Of a DNA stretch of 64,000 nucleotides, positions 22,512 through 34,293 are shown one piece after another. Both the position numbers and the translations under genes were made by a program. A model generated the notes under the pieces. It made no database searches. It was not told where the DNA came from and saw only the letters and a program-made list of their open reading frames with translations. The stretch lies in contig JARKIF010000019.1 of the NCBI GenBank assembly GCA_029378245.1, positions 682,001 to 746,000 of the forward strand, read 5' to 3'. This stretch comes from Roridomyces roridus (lineage: Eukaryota; Basidiomycota; Agaricomycetes; Agaricales; Mycenaceae). Each line of letters opens with the position of its first letter. The stretch's first letter is position 1.

Positions 22512-24866
22512 ATGTCCGACAGTCATCTCTACACTCGCCTCCTCCTGTCAAAGGGTCATGGTTACCCCTTGTTCCACCCCCAACCTTTCGACGACTTACC
22601 CACAACTTCGCGGGAAGTCGGCACACAAGTCGGCGACGTCGGCATCATAACTCCGGACGGCGCCTTTGATGTCATTTTCAACATCTGCCGACCTGCCGAT
22701 GACCCAGCGAACCGATTTGGCGTACCGACAGGCTTCGAGCAGATCGAACTTGTACCCGAAGACATGGCTTCTCGACCGAGGTATCATCGACCAGGTTCTG
22801 ACATCTCGAATACGAAGATCAGCAAAAGACGCGTGGATGTAGACGCCGGTGTCGACGGAAACGTGTACATAATAATCAGTTCGCTCGAGTACGCTTTAAC
22901 TGATATTACGCACAGATTCCTTCCTGTTACAGCGGGTGCTGTGATTGAAATAACAGCGTCTTCACAAGAGGCTGCAGTGCTCTTCCTTCCAGATGGAGCC
23001 TCTCGGACCGACGTGCGACCTTTGCAGCAGCTCCGGGATTATGCTCTCGAACACGCCCGTCGCTGGTACGAATTCGTCAATGGCCCTCTGCAACGAATGG
23101 TGGACAGCAATGATCTGTATCTTGTCACAGGCGTCGACAAATGTACCTCGTGGAGCGTAGCCGCCATCGAGAACCACTCTCAGGATGGTCAAATCTCCCT
23201 CAGGCTCAAAGCCGCTCCAGTGGGAGGAGGACGGGCTTCGTATGCATGGGAGTGGGAAACCAGCAGCTCCTTTGCGGATTCAGGGCCCAGAAGGGGGCCA
23301 GGGGAGGATGAGTTCGCCAGCAATCAGACTGTTTTCCTTCGGGGCTTCAAAGTGGCTATTCGCCCTCCTTCGAAGCCCTTCCAGAAAAAAACAACTGCGG
23401 CATCAATCGTCGAATCAGATCCCTCTGAACTCCTGTCGCGGAGTGGTTTCATCCCTTTTTCACGGTCGCCGACTGCTTCATCAAGTATATTCTCTCGCAG
23501 ATCCGCTCCTGCTGGTGGGGAGAGCTTATCCGGAGGAAACGACAGAGCATCAGACGGATCGGTGGAATACTTTCCGCCACGTCCCCGTGTACGCCATCCA
23601 CACATGACTTGCTACAATTGTGTTGACAACATGCAGACATATCATCCAGCCTCTGCGATAAATGCACGCCTGCTCGATTTAGTAAGCTATTTACTACCTG
23701 AGCGTCGGAACCTCACAAAAGATTCAGTTTCCGGAACACGACGTGGCGGTGACCCACGACGATGAATGGGGGTCAATATTGAATGAGGTGTCGTCCGCTT
23801 TCAATGATCTTCCTGCAATTTTGATGCGGTTAAAGGAGGACCAAAGTATTCCCGTCGATTCCGAACTCCTGGAACGGATTTTCTCTAAATATGACACCAG
23901 AACGAGCTCTGGTGACCATCCCACATTCCACTTCCGGTCAGTTCTAACATTCTGTAGATGGGGTGTGGCTTCAGGAGCGACAGACACAAAACATCCACCC
24001 TCCTGCTCCGTTTGTTAGGGCTCATACGAGTAAGGTGATGGCATCTGATCAACTCACTCCATGGCAAGCTCTTGGGGTCATTTTCCACCCTGTCTCTCGA
24101 CTGTTGGGAAAGATTCGTATATACCAGAAACAAGGTGAACTCGAAACTTACTTCGTGACATTTTACTCTTACTTCGTGACATTTTACTGAGGCTTGCCGG
24201 TCCAATTGAACTAGATCGTAAAGACCATCGCCCCTCATTAAATGAGGACCCTCCCACCCCCAGCTTGCTGCATTGGTCAAAAATGATATACCCACTTACA
24301 CTCTGTTTGCTCTTCATAGGAGGATTCTACTCCATTCGGCTGGGCCTTGCATGCGGACTGTGCTGCTCATTTTATTGGTTGTATCGGATGCTCCCATCGC
24401 ACAGGGTGGCACGACTATCGAAAATAACCAACGAGACGGCGGACAATCTGAAGTGCATTAAAGAAACCAATCCCAGTGGCCCCGGCGAATGGCTTGCGTT
24501 GGCAGCGTTGCAAGTCAGGTTACTCACGTACGTGCATGTCTTGACCTTTTCCTCCTAAAAACATTCCATCGCAGGCTGCTACGCGAGGAGTCCGAGATGA
24601 GGGTACATATGTTACGTTTGAGCGACGAAACAACTTGGGCGGCGTACTGTACTGGTATCCTGCACGTCAGTGCGGGTTTGTACAAATGCGAGAAGGAGGC
24701 AAAGCAGATCCAGGCGACGGTGAGTCAGCCTACAGCAATTTAACCTCTGCGCTCAACATTTCTAAGGTACATGAAATGCGACATGTCGGATATTCTCAAG
24801 GAATTCAGTGTCAGCAACTTCGAGAAAGGTCCACGGGGTGAACCCGCCACAGCCCACAGTGGATGA
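22512..24866 (+). CDS. Gene C: N-terminal module + predicted membrane/coiled-coil tail
   Basis: Intact module: MSDSHLYTRLLLSKGHGYPL, NRFGVPTGFEQIEL, then FLPVTAGAVIEITASSQEAA, YHPASAINARLLDL, HDVAVTHDDEWGSILNE, SELLERIFSKYD and DGVWLQE, each separated by introns in the same places as in A, B and D. After DGVWL there is no TEA block. The frame continues to PWQALGVIFHPVSRLLGKI and then probably splices to a hydrophobic segment (IGGFYSIRLGLACGLCCSFY) and a charged region (REESEMRVHMLRL, then GLYKCEKEAKQIQAT). The junction between 24130 and 24320 is uncertain because the intron would be about 185 bases, much longer than its siblings. The last exon and stop (24841 or 24866) are also uncertain. The membrane tail could instead be a separate small gene starting at 24285. 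Function unknown. Confidence 0.6.
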
Positions 24867-25129
24867 CCTGTCCAAGTCGGTGGGAGTGCGTGTAGACGGT
24901 TTTTACAAAGGTTCATGAGGCTTTGTGACGTTTTTATCCTGACGGATTCGTGGTTGAAATTGGACGAACCGTGTGAACATTTGCCATATCGGGCCCGGAT
25001 CAGTGATTTCTCAGCGCCGGATCACGTGTGGATTGTTCTCAATTTGTTCTGCTTTGCAGTCACTCACTCCCACGACGACAACTTCAAAGTCCGACACCGT
25101 GCACGCTGGCAGCTGGAGCGACCGACGGA

Positions 25130-27146
25130 ATGCTGGAGGGCCACTTCTCGACGAGCCTGGCAACTGACCCGATGACGGTAAGTCGGCATACGGCCAAGTT
25201 TCCGGTCATGGCTGCTCACACAGTCGCGGCGAAGATTGAAGAACTGGAGGAGGAAGACGCCCTTATGCTCCTTTTGCCCGACGAATCGGAGGAATCGGAG
25301 GAGGGAGTAGCAGACTACACCGCAAAGCGAAGACTCCCATCGAACACGGTGTCCCAGCCGCGCAAGAAAGCTCGCGTCCAAGCCTCCAAAGAGACGGACT
25401 GGAATGCCTATTACGCAGGGCCGCGGCCGCAGTCCACCACATGCACGAGGGCGAATCGCGACGCATCGGCTACCATCGCGCGTTTGGAGAGTGAGCTCGA
25501 GGTTGAGAGGGCGGGTGGTGTGTCTGTGGAGGCCAAGGAAAAGATGTGCGTGGAGCAGGGAGCGGAGATCTTGCGGCTCAGGGCAGAGAAGGAGAAGCTC
25601 CAGCGGGAGAGGGATATACTCCTGTCGGCGTTGGAGCTGGCTCAGAGTCCGATGAAGCGGCATGCGATGCCTGTACTGGTCAACCCGGATTCGTACTGTA
25701 ACAACCGTGAGTGCCTCGCTCTCTGCAGCTCCGTCTTGACGTGGACCTGAGCTCGTCCGCCCATGCAGAAGAAGTCCAGTCCCTGAAGGCGATGCCGAAT
25801 ACGAACGCGCAGGGCGCACAGATCCAGGGCCAGCAGGAGGAAGAGCTGATACCACCGCCCATTCCTAAGACCACCCGCATATCGGAATACGCCCCACCAC
25901 CGTCAGCGGCTGATTCGTCACCCTGGGCAGTTTGGCCGATTCCCGATCCCGGGGTGGTGGTGACGAAGGCCAAGCGCTCACCAGCGAGGACCAAATCGAA
26001 ATCTGGATCTGTCAACGGAGCCTCTGACAATTCCTCGGGTAGTGGTACGGTGATGCGTTCAGCTATAGCTACGGTGAGGATCGTACTTATTCTCATTGGT
26101 CTTTAAAAGAATGACTTGCTTCAATTCAGACGGCTCGGGCACTGGCCATTCCCACTTTTCCGGCAACGATACCGACAATAGAACCACCCTTGCACAAGGA
26201 TTATGCATATGTCCCTAATGCCAATCCCAAGGCAGCAGACTACGTGGAATCCGTCGAGAACCTCATCAATCGCGCCTGCGCCGATTACTTCTCCCGCATA
26301 CTTACTGTCGATGCCTTTCCTTCGAAGATTCTGCGGAACGAGTGGGCTAGAGAGAGCTGGGATAATGTGAACGACGAAGCTCAAGCGACGGAGAATAAGC
26401 GATACACTCTTACGGACGATATAACGAGCTTGGTGAGCATGAGTACAATCCAGGAATGTCGCTTTTTACCTGACCGCATTTAGATAACGAAGCGTGGTCC
26501 TTCGGTTCGCGGACAAGTCGTCGCGCACTTCGACTTTTGTTTAGCAAACATTACAAGTTTGTTGCCACCGATAGTGACGACGTCCAATCCACCGACGCCA
26601 ATAGGCTCATGGCAAAGAGTTTCATTAAGGACAGCGCGTTCTGCTACGCCGTGTGTTCCTGTTGTTCGATTCTCAGGGTCTCACTCAATTCGTTTTTTTT
26701 GAAGGACCCGGAGACGCGCACGGGGTTTGGTGGAAATGCAATTCTGGCAGCAGCTCGAGCGAAGAACAGTGTTTTCACCGAAAATGCCAAGCAGAGCGGG
26801 TACTTTGATCCATTCCCGATTCCGTATCTCGCACTGGAGTTTACCGTGGTGTGTCCTTTGATTACTCGCATCCTCCGTCCGTTATTCACGGTCTTCACAG
26901 CTTGAGCACCTCGTGTCGGAGTGGGCGACAGGCACCCAAATCATGGCCCAGTTCCAAGGGGAGAAGATGGCAAGCAAGTATCGTAAGCATATCAAAGATA
27001 TTACCGTCTGGTGCGAGCAGGATCCGGAGGGAACGAGGAAGATTCGGGAGAGGTGGTTGAAATCGGCATTGTGAGTCGAAGCTCAACATCATTTTTGCGA
27101 CTGGGCTAACGCCAAGTTTGTAAGCGGGTTGGAGGAGAGTGGTTGA
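25130..27146 (+). CDS. DUF6532-like protein with coiled-coil N-terminus
   Basis: About seven exons and 560 residues. The start MLEGHFST is shared with the neighbouring paralogous fragment. An acidic region and a basic nuclear-type patch (QPRKKARVQ) come first, then a leucine/charge-rich coiled coil (DASATIARLESELEVERAGG ... EKEKLQRERDILLSALEL), a Pro/Ser-rich linker, then TARALAIP. The C-terminal part (ITKRGPSVRGQVVAHF, DPETRTGFGGNAILAAA, GYFDPFPIPYLALEFTVLEH, LVSEWATGTQIM) fits DUF6532, an uncharacterised fungal domain expanded in Agaricomycetes. Near 26532 the frame must shift by one base (HF to LLFSKHYKF) to keep the family pattern, so the gene is either damaged or carries a base error. 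The family name is from memory of its motifs. Confidence 0.6.
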
Positions 27147-27511
27147 GGGGAATCGGAATTGGAGAGTGTGCGCCGTTAACTCTGTAAAATTGAGTCACAA
27201 ATACCTTGAAATCTCTATGAGCCTCAGGCCCTCAAATATCAAAATCTCTGGATGTGTATTATGTAATCCAGGAGGAACGTTCCTCTCAATGATATCTTAT
27301 GTCGGATGCAGAGAGACTGTGCAGGGTTTAAGTAACAGCTGTTCAGTCTGCAAGTGAAAGTTGGAATCAGAATCAAGTGCTGAACGTTGGTTGAACGTTG
27401 AATGTTGCGGGAGCAATCTGAAAACGGCGGATCACGTTTAGCCGACGCTTGCTCTTGCCCACAACAGTCGACCACGAGACGCTGGCTGCCTTTGCACCGA
27501 CCAGCGACGCA

Positions 27512-27880
27512 AATGCTGGAGGGCCACATCTCGGCAACCATGAGCCTTGATGTGGATTTGGTATGCTTTGCAACCGTCAAAGTCCATATGTCCCGCTCAT
27601 AGTCCCAAGATAGGAGAACTAGAGGCGCCAATACAATTGCAGGACAAGAGACATCCAGAGGCGGGGGTGGCTGCGAGTTCCCTGAAACGGAAAGTACCAT
27701 CCGAGCCTGGGGACCTCCCGCGGAAGAAGACTCGTGTCGACCTCGACGCAAATGCCTCGGCTACAATTGCGCGATTAGAGTCCGAAAACGCGGAGCTAAG
27801 AGTGCAGCTGGCGGCAGAGACTGGACGGCGCGCCTCCGTCGAGGCCAAGTTGAAAGTGCGCAACAAAGACCGAAACTTCA
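27512..27880 (+). pseudogene. Truncated duplicate of the DUF6532-like gene (5' part only)
   Basis: Starts MLEGHISATM, like MLEGHFSTSL of the full gene. It then repeats the same order: KIGELEAPI, a basic patch DLPRKKTRVD, then ANASATIARLESENAEL and RRASVEAKLK, which align with the coiled coil upstream. It stops after about 120 residues, where a CTCGAGC-rich low-complexity region begins. The DUF6532 part is absent, so it is probably non-functional. Confidence 0.6.
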
Positions 27881-27939
27881 CATTCTCTCAGACCCAGCAC
27901 GCAGCGTGCCATGCCCAGCGCTACTCTCTTCCTCGTCGA

Positions 27940-28240
27940 TCTGTCTGAGCCCGGATCGAGCTATTCGAGCCTCCGAACCTGCAGCTCGAGCCAACCGATC
28001 TCAACTAGGGACCTGTGAGCCGAACCCAACTCAAGCTCCGTCCAAGCCCAGATCGAGCTGTTCGAGCCGAACGAGCTCCACTCGCAACGTCCGATCCTAA
28101 CTCGAGCTGCTCGAAACATCCGAGCCCAACTCAAGCTCGTCGACCCGTCCGACCCCAGCTCGAGCTTTTCGAATCACCTCTTGCCAGGCCAGTCCAAGTG
28201 CCACCGCCCACTCATCGACAACGAGTCTCATCCGACCCGA
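27940..28240. repeat. CTCGAGC/GAGCCC low-complexity region
   Basis: Irregular repetition of GAGCTATTCGAGCC-like words (GAGCCCAACTCAAGCTC, GAGCTGTTCGAGCC and similar) over about 300 bases. A similar patch lies at 33990-34290. It directly abuts the truncated gene copy. Confidence 0.65.
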
Positions 28241-28309
28241 GGGTCTGTCGTTAAGTATCCACGAAGGCGTCCGCAAGGACTGCGTTCGTGGCGGCTTTAG
28301 CCTTTGGAA

Positions 28310-28363
28310 GGGCTTGTCCCTCGAGGATGTTACCTACCTATGGCATCCTCGAGGGACAAGCCC
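28310..28363. repeat. Perfect 20-bp inverted repeat (hairpin), 14-base loop
   Basis: GGGCTTGTCCCTCGAGGATG at 28310-28329 is followed, after TTACCTACCTATGG, by its exact complement at 28344-28363. It could form a stable cruciform or RNA hairpin. It may be the core of a small palindromic element; no obvious host gene surrounds it. Confidence 0.8.
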
Positions 28364-28429
28364 GGGTTGACCCCTACTTCACTCATTTGATGGCTCAGCC
28401 GAGGCTGACGATGACCTCGCATCTTCTCT

Positions 28430-29568
28430 GGTGTATAAAAACATTTTTCACAACAAATAAGATGGTTGAGATTCTACCGGAAGGTATTGACTTTGGGGAG
28501 GATGGTTTGAGCTTTTGGGCTTGATTGAGTTACATGGTTTATGGTTTGGAAGATGGTTGAGCTTTGAGATTGATGGTCTCGGCCCCTTTGCGTGGGTTGT
28601 TTCGAGGTTTTCAGTTCCTCTCAGATGGTTATGCTATGAGATCCAACTGAATGATTGTACCGAGGTGGAGCTATGTGGGTCTCCCGTGGCAGAGTCCAAC
28701 TCACATCAAAATGCCGGATCAACGGAAACATTCCGACATCGGCCTCAGATTCGGCTCGGAGGGATGTTTCTAGAAGTTATTGCTTCAAGTCGAACTGCTT
28801 CAGGAGAGGACACGGTGACAATCGGTCTTGACACTGGTGTACTCAAGAGACCCGCAGATCAGAATGTCAAACATGGGGTACCCGTGAGAGACTTTCGGGT
28901 CACCGTTGATGCGACTGATCGTTCCGGCCAGATTTAACGTGATCCGATCAAATCATTACGTAGGGAGGGGGTCTGGCCTCAAAAACTTTTTTTGAAAGCT
29001 GCTCCGATTGTCTTGTTAAGCCTGAAAACCATTGGCATCACTGACTTTCCTTTTGGGGATCGAAAAATCTCCCACGGCAACCCGATGTTGACAGCTGCTG
29101 ATGTGCGGGTCCCTTGGGTGTACTTGAGTCTTCAGTTGAGTCTTGGTGATTCAAAGATTTCCGACTTGCCGTACCGACTGATCGCAGGTGGTGATCTGCG
29201 CCGGGAAATTAATTTGATGGAAATCCGAGCCGAAAAGCCGATTCAGCCGGCAGACCGGAAACCTCAACCATCTTACCTCAACCATCGACTAACATTGGTT
29301 TCACCTGATCCTTGCACCTCAACCATGTGGCAAGTGCTCGTTCTCGCAGCTAAAGCACTGAAGCATCGGCTGAAAGTCAACCAAAACCATCAACCATCGG
29401 ACATTTAATTTTTTGTGATAAATAACGTCATACTGGTGGCATGGGGGTGGCACGATGATGGCTGCCTCTGGACCACCGTCACGTACTTTTGGGGGCCGCT
29501 GACATCGCTCATATTTCACTGCAGATGGTCGCATGGTGAGTCAGATTATTGTACATTGGTTCTGACGG
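28430..29568. other. No recognisable gene
   Basis: The stretch has frames at 28515-28937 and 28992-29408 without family features. GATGGTTGAG recurs on the left side (28461, 28550) and its complement on the right (CCATCAACCATC, near 29388). This hints at a very degraded inverted-repeat element, but the ends do not match well. Confidence 0.3.
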
Positions 29569-29609
29569 TACACTGAGTCGGAAAAAGTAATGGATCACTG
29601 TTACGTCCC

Positions 29610-30140
29610 GTTCCATTCTCACCAACTCCGGACCAATCTTGACCCAACTCCGGTTCCGGCTCCAACAAATCCGGATCAATCTTGACCGGACTCCGGTCCT
29701 CGTTCGGATTTTCGCCCTTCTTCGACTTCATTCCATCCTTCACCCACTCGACCTTACTCCGGTGTAGATATCCATTCCTTTACCCCTCCGGTTTCTCCGG
29801 GGTATCCACCCACCTCCACTCCGGGGTCCGAGTTTTTTTACCTTGTCACTTTCTCCATATTCATCTGAGTACACATCAGTGGGCATTTAGTATATAAACC
29901 TCTGTACAACCGCCATGTAACTCAGTTGGAATATTAACGTTCCTGGTCTATTCGACCTTGGCTGCTCCGAGCCCTCCTCTCCTCCTTTATCGTCTCGTCC
30001 GGATTGCTTCCCTTGGAAGTAGCGTAGGGAACCCGGTCACCCTGGGTCTTTGTGGTGTCACCGGTTGGACTCCATCTCCCTCCTCCGAGTTTTCGTCCCT
30101 CTCCGGAGTCCTTCGTCCCGGAGTTCCGGTCGTCCTTATC
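29610..30140. repeat. ACTCCGG/CCGGA-rich low-complexity DNA
   Basis: Variants of ACTCCGGT and CTCCGG recur irregularly about twenty times across this stretch. No protein frame is convincing. Confidence 0.55.
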
Positions 30141-32289
30141 CGGGATTCCAGTCAGCCTCGGATCCGGCACCTAACAATCACCAGATCTGGAAAATTGGAT
30201 GCGGTGTCGAGCCCAATGGAGGGACATTGGAAACTGGTTGTGGGGTGTAGTAGGAGTACTAGGAGGACCATTATTAGCAGGTGCAAATCGGAGTCTGAAA
30301 TCGGTTCTGTTCGGCTTCAGTGGCGTGTCAAACGCGAACATGTGATCCATTTGTTATTCTGCATTTGGTTGACCCGCGCTATTTGCCGTGAACAAGGGGT
30401 GTCTGCCAGGAGATGCCGAGACACAGCCTCATAGGTAGGGTAGGGTCTGGGTCCCCTTAATTCACTTTTCCAACTTGTGTTCAAAACCCTTCAAAAATGC
30501 TTTTGGGAGACTCTGAAGATTTTTTTTCGTTTTTTTGATGGGAACATTGATGTCAACACTGATTTCTCGGGCTAGTCGTGGGTTGATTGAGCAGTTGTGG
30601 AAAAAGCAGAGAGAGAGACTGGAAAGTGGAATAGGATGCTCACTCACCGGCTGCACGGAAATTGAGTGAGATTTCGATCCGAAGGTCACGTTTCTCGGCC
30701 ATAAGTCACGTGAATTCCATTATGGGGCTCGGCTAATAGGGTAGGGAGGGGGTCGGAGGGTCTTAGCTCACTTTTCCGACCCTGTGTAGAATTTTTTAAC
30801 GGTGCCTACCCCTTGGCCGTGAAACACTGCAACGACTGGCCCAAATGAGCTAAAATGTTGTACAGCTCCTCTTCACTATCCCATCTTCCATCTGTGACCC
30901 AAAGCAGTGCACTTCTGGCCTGCTCAGGGACTCAGAAACATCAAATGAAGAAATCAGTAAAATAATCCTCCTGTGCACCCAGGACCCCCTACCTATATGG
31001 TATAACTTGTCAGTGGGAGCTCATGGATGCCAGAAAAGCTTAGTTGACCTCAAAAAGTGGAAATTCAATGTACAGAGTCCTCCATTCAACTTTCATTGCC
31101 AAGCTGAACATTGGGTTGAAAGTTCGGCACTTGTTCTGAGGTGTCGTTGATACGACTGCGTATTTCGCACGCGTGAAATCTGGCTATTTAGCTGTTTTGG
31201 TGCGCACACCAATGCCTCTGTCAGGTGATATACAATAAGGGATAGGACTGAGCTCCGTGTCACTATTCGTGTATTAATGAGACAAGTACAAGTTGTCAGT
31301 ACACTACGCTTGGCTATTCGTTCAAGTGGTCGGTTGTAGTGACTCCAATAGGCGGTACTACTTGTGGAGATACCATACCCAAGGAGATATACCAAGCCCA
31401 GGTGTATTCAGGAATGAGCTAGACTAGCTACAGAGCAAAGACGAAGGTTGCGCGGATGCGCAGTACTATTATGACAAGGTTCGTGGAGTACCTCGCGGAC
31501 CGGTATAAGTCTATCTATATGTATACAAACAGAGTGGCTCGTGTAGGCGAGTTGGAGGAAATACTACCATTCGTTCCGGTATTAAAGAGACACCCAGAAA
31601 AGAGATGACAAGTGGGCGAGTCGAACTCGCGCAGGCACACTAGTATGATCGAGAACTGATCCGAGTACGATCATGATCATGGAAAGCGGCGGAGTCGCGG
31701 CAGACGATCAGAGCGATGATCGCGTCTGACAGAATATGCCAGGAGTAAGCCTTGAATGACGAAGATGGCGGACCGAGGTTATTTATGGACCTGGGTCGAG
31801 GGCTATAGTCATAATGAGTGCTGGCTCAGCAAGAGAGTGTAATGAAACGACGGAATCAAATTACCAGGCCAATCGGCTCGAATGCCAAGACGGCATGACC
31901 ACCGATCAGCCGGGCCAAGCAGCAACATAAGCAACGGAACCACGCGAAGCGGTTCGAGGGGATGTAATATAGGTGACAGGACACCTAGGGTTATAGGGAA
32001 AGTACGGAAATAGGGATGGCAGGCGCGTAATAGTAGTTATATCATCAGACCAGTAGGGAGTAGTATATAAGGCCTGTAGATCCCGCCCTTGCAGCATTGC
32101 ATTGTACGCCTTCTTGCCTAGACATTGGGTCAAAGCTTGATCTGTGGTTATAGTGCAGTCTTGTGACTTCCGCGGAGATTTGTTGTATCATTTCTCTTAG
32201 CTTAGACGCAATATCAAAGGCACCCGAGCTCTGGTTCAACTTGGGTCAGCTATAGTAGCATACTTAAGGGGTAGTGGGTTGCCCTCTGT

Positions 32290-32556
32290 GCTATAGTTCC
32301 TCTTCGTGTTGTATCGAAGTTGTATTGGTGTTTGAATATTGTGTGTTTCGGTCAATAAAATATAAAACCTTTTAACATCGTAACCTCGTGTTCGTTGTGA
32401 GCAGTCTACAAACCAGTCAAGAGATTCCTCTTAGTTCAAAGACATTGAACTTGGTGTGAAACCTCGAGAATCAACCTACAAGCTTCCGAGAACCAAACCG
32501 CGGAGTATCAGTCTTATCTGTATACTTCAGACGACCCCGAACTCAACCGTTAGGTG
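32290..32556 (+). mobile_element. LTR-retrotransposon fragment (3' LTR end)
   Basis: Contains an AATAAAATATAAA poly(A)-type signal (32356) and ends GACCCCGAACTCAACCGTT. The last 90 bases (CCGCGGAGT ... TCTTATCTGTATACTTCAG ... GACCCCGAACTCAACCGT) also occur, inverted, at 63645-63760. It is likely the 3' part of an LTR followed by a primer-binding region. No gag/pol was found. The left limit is not defined. Confidence 0.4.
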
Positions 32557-33989
32557 TCAGCGTGCTAGTCAAGGAATTGTGTGTGTGTTGTGTGTGTTGT
32601 GTGGTTAGTGTGTTGTGGAGTTGTATCGCTTCGCGGTCTACTTCTAGGACATTACCTACTCGAGCTATCTACTATACACTAGTGCGCGTGACGCTGCGTA
32701 TCATCGTGAGTGTCAATGCCATACAGAAACTGACCAGGATGAAGCCTGGGATACTCTAATCCACTAATCCAATCTCCCAGGTACAGGAACAGAACTACAT
32801 ATATGCCCCGACACCAGACAGTGTTGTGTTTCAGCATTGATCTGTGGCCGGATTTTCCCATAGGGTCAACCATCACACCATTAAGTCTGTGCATATTCTA
32901 GGCATCTCATAGGATCCCAGAGGGGACAACTGATCAATCAAGACCCAGAAATATGGCTTGTTGGGGCTGTTGGGAGGCTCCTTGCTCAGGCTGTATATAC
33001 AGATCATGCAAAAATCAACATCAGGCAACCACCCACCATGCACGTCTGCATGAGTTGCCTTTCTTACACTCTAGGTGTAACTCAGTGACCCACATCTACT
33101 GTATTCAGCCGGACTTTTACACCATGCAAGGCCCTATTCTAAGATTGAGGCCACCAAAGAGCCGTGGCCAAACGGTGGTTGAAGTTCTTTGACTCTGATA
33201 GGGTGTGAGGTGGTCACAGTTACCTTTCCTGTGTAATTGGGGCACTCCTTAGGATTGGAAGAGCTGCCCTATACATGCTTGAGACCTCTCATTAAAGACT
33301 ACTGGCAGGCCATGGGCACCTTTGCCGTGTTAGTGGTCACCACTTCATTGACCAATGGCTTCACAACCAACCCACTTGAGACTCGATTTTTGGGCCCAGA
33401 ATTGCTCAACAGACATCAAACTATCATCCAATCCAATTTCCAGTTGCACCTGCAGCATTAAGTCCAGATAAAAGATCAAACACACGGATTTGACGGAAAC
33501 CAGATTTTAAAATGGATCACTTTCATTTTTGTGATCGCTCTGCTACAGCAAGGAGAGGGTCAGGCAACTCAATATTTTACGGGTATATACTAGACCCTGT
33601 AAGCTTCATTCGAAGACCTTAACATTGCCCAGAAGTGGCGTGGCTGTGAAGCAATGTACCAAACAATTTTGAACCACGCGTGATCCATTACTTTTTCCGA
33701 GTCAGTGTAGTGTGGTTTCAAGTTAGTTGTGCTCCAATGTGTCTCTGGTACATTGCCCGTTCCGAGGCGAGGTTTCCCATGACAGAGTGCTTACAGAGTG
33801 CGTCGGCACTTTCTTCTATTCGTGTAATTATGCAAACTAATTATTTGTCTTGAGAGCAGCGAGCCGCTATATGGATTCCAACGATGCTGTTCCAGCTGCG
33901 AGAGGGGCGGCTCGATAGGTGTGCCAGTGTCAGTCTCGTTCATTACAATCCGTTCGAAATTAAAGTTCTTTCAGTCTGGGCTCGAGCTG

Positions 33990-34290
33990 ACTTGAGCTGG
34001 TGAATGGCCCGTATTGATCCTGTGTTCAACGGGTCTGCTCGAGTAGGGTGCTGTAAAAAATGCCGGTTTATATTTAGCTGGCACCCAGGGAAGCCCAGCT
34101 CGAACCCGGCTCGAGCCCAGCTCGAGCGAGCTTGTGTCCGTCTCGATGGACGCCGGCGTCGTTGACCTCGAGCCGACCCTGTAGTACCCTTAGTAGTCTA
34201 TATGTACTGTATAATGAATTTATAATAGTCACAGGTGAGCTCGAGCCCAAGCGCCGTTGAGATGCTTGGATCTCGAGCCAAGCTCCACTG
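33990..34290. repeat. GCTCGAGC-rich region at the broken end of the reductase pseudogene
   Basis: GCTCGAGCCC-like words recur in both orientations. The NRPS-like reductase reading frame (34294 onwards, minus) stops being recognisable exactly where this patch begins. The same kind of sequence truncates the DUF6532 duplicate at 27.9 kb. Confidence 0.5.
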
Positions 34291-34293
34291 GAT

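Larger units (their letters stand above)
29571..33707. mobile_element. 4.1-kb element with Tc1/mariner-type ends, no transposase seen
   Basis: The left end CACTGAGTCGGAAAAAGTAA continues TGGATCAC; the right end is its complement with one mismatch in 28 bases. Both are flanked by TA (29569-29570 and 33708-33709). CACTG...CAGTG termini plus a TA duplication are typical of the Tc1/mariner superfamily. I see no DDE transposase frame inside. The interior includes ACTCCGG-rich DNA (29610-30130), a pair of related segments (30436-30490 and 30738-30800, both GGTAGGG...CACTTTTCC) and an LTR-like piece near 32380. It is probably a decayed or filler-loaded non-autonomous element. Confidence 0.65.

Noticed and set aside
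28461..29420. Inverted-repeat element with GATGGTTGAG words
   Set aside because: The two ends do not align beyond the short word, and no target duplication was seen.
31610..31660. tRNA-like B box (GAGTTCGACTCG) on the minus strand near 31630
   Set aside because: No D-arm or pairing acceptor strand; probably chance or part of a decayed retroelement.
31100..32556. Full LTR retrotransposon
   Set aside because: Only one LTR-like end is visible; no second LTR, target duplication or gag/pol frame was found.
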